Shown: in pieces, positions 33,014 to 33,423 of the stretch
Layout: each line of letters opens with the position of its first letter
Position numbering within the stretch: the first letter of the stretch is position 1
Source of the DNA: Novimethylophilus sp036504375
Lineage (GTDB): Bacteria; Pseudomonadota; Gammaproteobacteria; Burkholderiales; Methylophilaceae
Length of the DNA stretch: 33,423 nt
Assembly: GCF_036504375.1 (NCBI RefSeq)
Contig: NZ_DASXVH010000039.1
Span: 1-33,423 of the forward strand
Reading direction: 5' to 3'
Program-made: the position numbers and the translations under genes
Notes under the pieces: model-generated
Told to the model about the DNA's origin: nothing
Databases searched by the model: none
The model's input: the letters and a program-made list of their open reading frames with translations, nothing else

Positions 33014-33423
33014 TTAATTGCGCTGGAACCTTACCCGGCAGCCGGCATCGCCGGTGCAAAGATAGGCGCGCACCAGCTGCTGCGGCCGCTCTTCCTGCCA
33101 GGAAGTCTCATACGGTTCGTTGTAAACGGGAATGAACCAGAAATTGGCAAATTCGAACTTGTCGCCGAACAGCTGAAATAGATGTTCCAGTTCTTCCCTG
33201 CCTGCTCCGGCATCGAAACGGGCGCGAAACTGCTCCATGATTTCGTGGTCGCCAGCGTTGGTTTCAGGTTCCCGCCACTCGCGAGAATCGGTATCCAGGA
33301 CACAGCGTATATAAAACGTCTCGGCCGAGACGATCCAGCATAGCCACGAGGTTGCGCGACTGGCCTGCTGCTGGGCAGGAGCCGCTTGAACCGGCAAGGC
33401 GACCAGGCAAAAACAGGCCACAA
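33014..33423 (-). CDS. Secreted protein of unknown function (5' end missing)
   Basis: At least 135 residues running off the right edge, so the start codon is outside the window. The visible N-terminus is the end of a signal peptide (CLVALPVQAAPAQQQ, cleavage probably after QAA). The mature part has four Cys: SWLCWIVS, IRCVLDTD, and LCTGDAGCRV near the C-terminus. The region FEFANFWFIPVYNEPYETSW is aromatic. I do not recognise the family. It lies 62 bases upstream of hrpA in the same direction. Confidence 0.8.
   Translation of the reverse strand, partial: VACFCLVALPVQAAPAQQQASRATSWLCWIVSAETFYIRCVLDTDSREWREPETNAGDHEIMEQFRARFDAGAGREELEHLFQLFGDKFEFANFWFIPVYNEPYETSWQEERPQQLVRAYLCTGDAGCRVRFQRN

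Overview
The window reads as a chromosomal segment of a GC-rich betaproteobacterium. The dnaE-accA order, an HrpA of about 1300 residues and the betaproteobacterial style of the proteins suggest Nitrosomonadales, perhaps Gallionellaceae; this is inference, because no rRNA gene is present. Coding density is very high. No gap between genes exceeds 300 bases (the largest is about 220). No tRNA, rRNA, insertion sequence, CRISPR array or prophage gene was seen.

Left part (1-9220), all minus strand: accA (cut by the left edge) and dnaE; a tightly overlapped series rlmL-like methyltransferase, MazG-like pyrophosphohydrolase, TPR response regulator and small soluble histidine kinase; then a TetR regulator followed by a DksA/TraR-type zinc-finger protein. 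Middle-left (9224-14816), also minus: mgtA-type P-type ATPase, DUF4337 protein, PAP2 phosphatase, spermidine-synthase-like protein, and a membrane-anchored protein whose N-terminal half resembles a TetR ligand domain without its HTH. A MEKHLA/PAS protein (14949-15407, minus) closes this part.

Centre (15428-24129) is the most unusual region. On the plus strand lie two small EmrE/ArnE/ArnF-like membrane proteins, a DegT-family aminotransferase and a 70-residue protein. Converging on them is a seven-gene minus-strand operon: HAD-IB phosphatase, class III aminotransferase, alpha/beta hydrolase, acyl carrier protein, beta-ketoacyl-ACP synthase, a GNAT/FemAB-like acyltransferase and an arginase-fold enzyme that keeps all six metal ligands. 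Together these could build and move an acylated amine (an aminolipid-like envelope compound or a small acyl-amine metabolite). I do not recognise the cluster as a described pathway.

A divergent OmpR-family response regulator/histidine kinase pair (24264-26328) faces this operon. The shared intergenic region carries a tandem CTTACA-N5-CTTACA element of the PmrA/QseB box type, so the two-component system may control the operon. The right part holds an RNase II-family exoribonuclease (minus), a monoheme cytochrome c'/c556-like protein (plus), HrpA (minus) and a partial secreted protein at the right edge.
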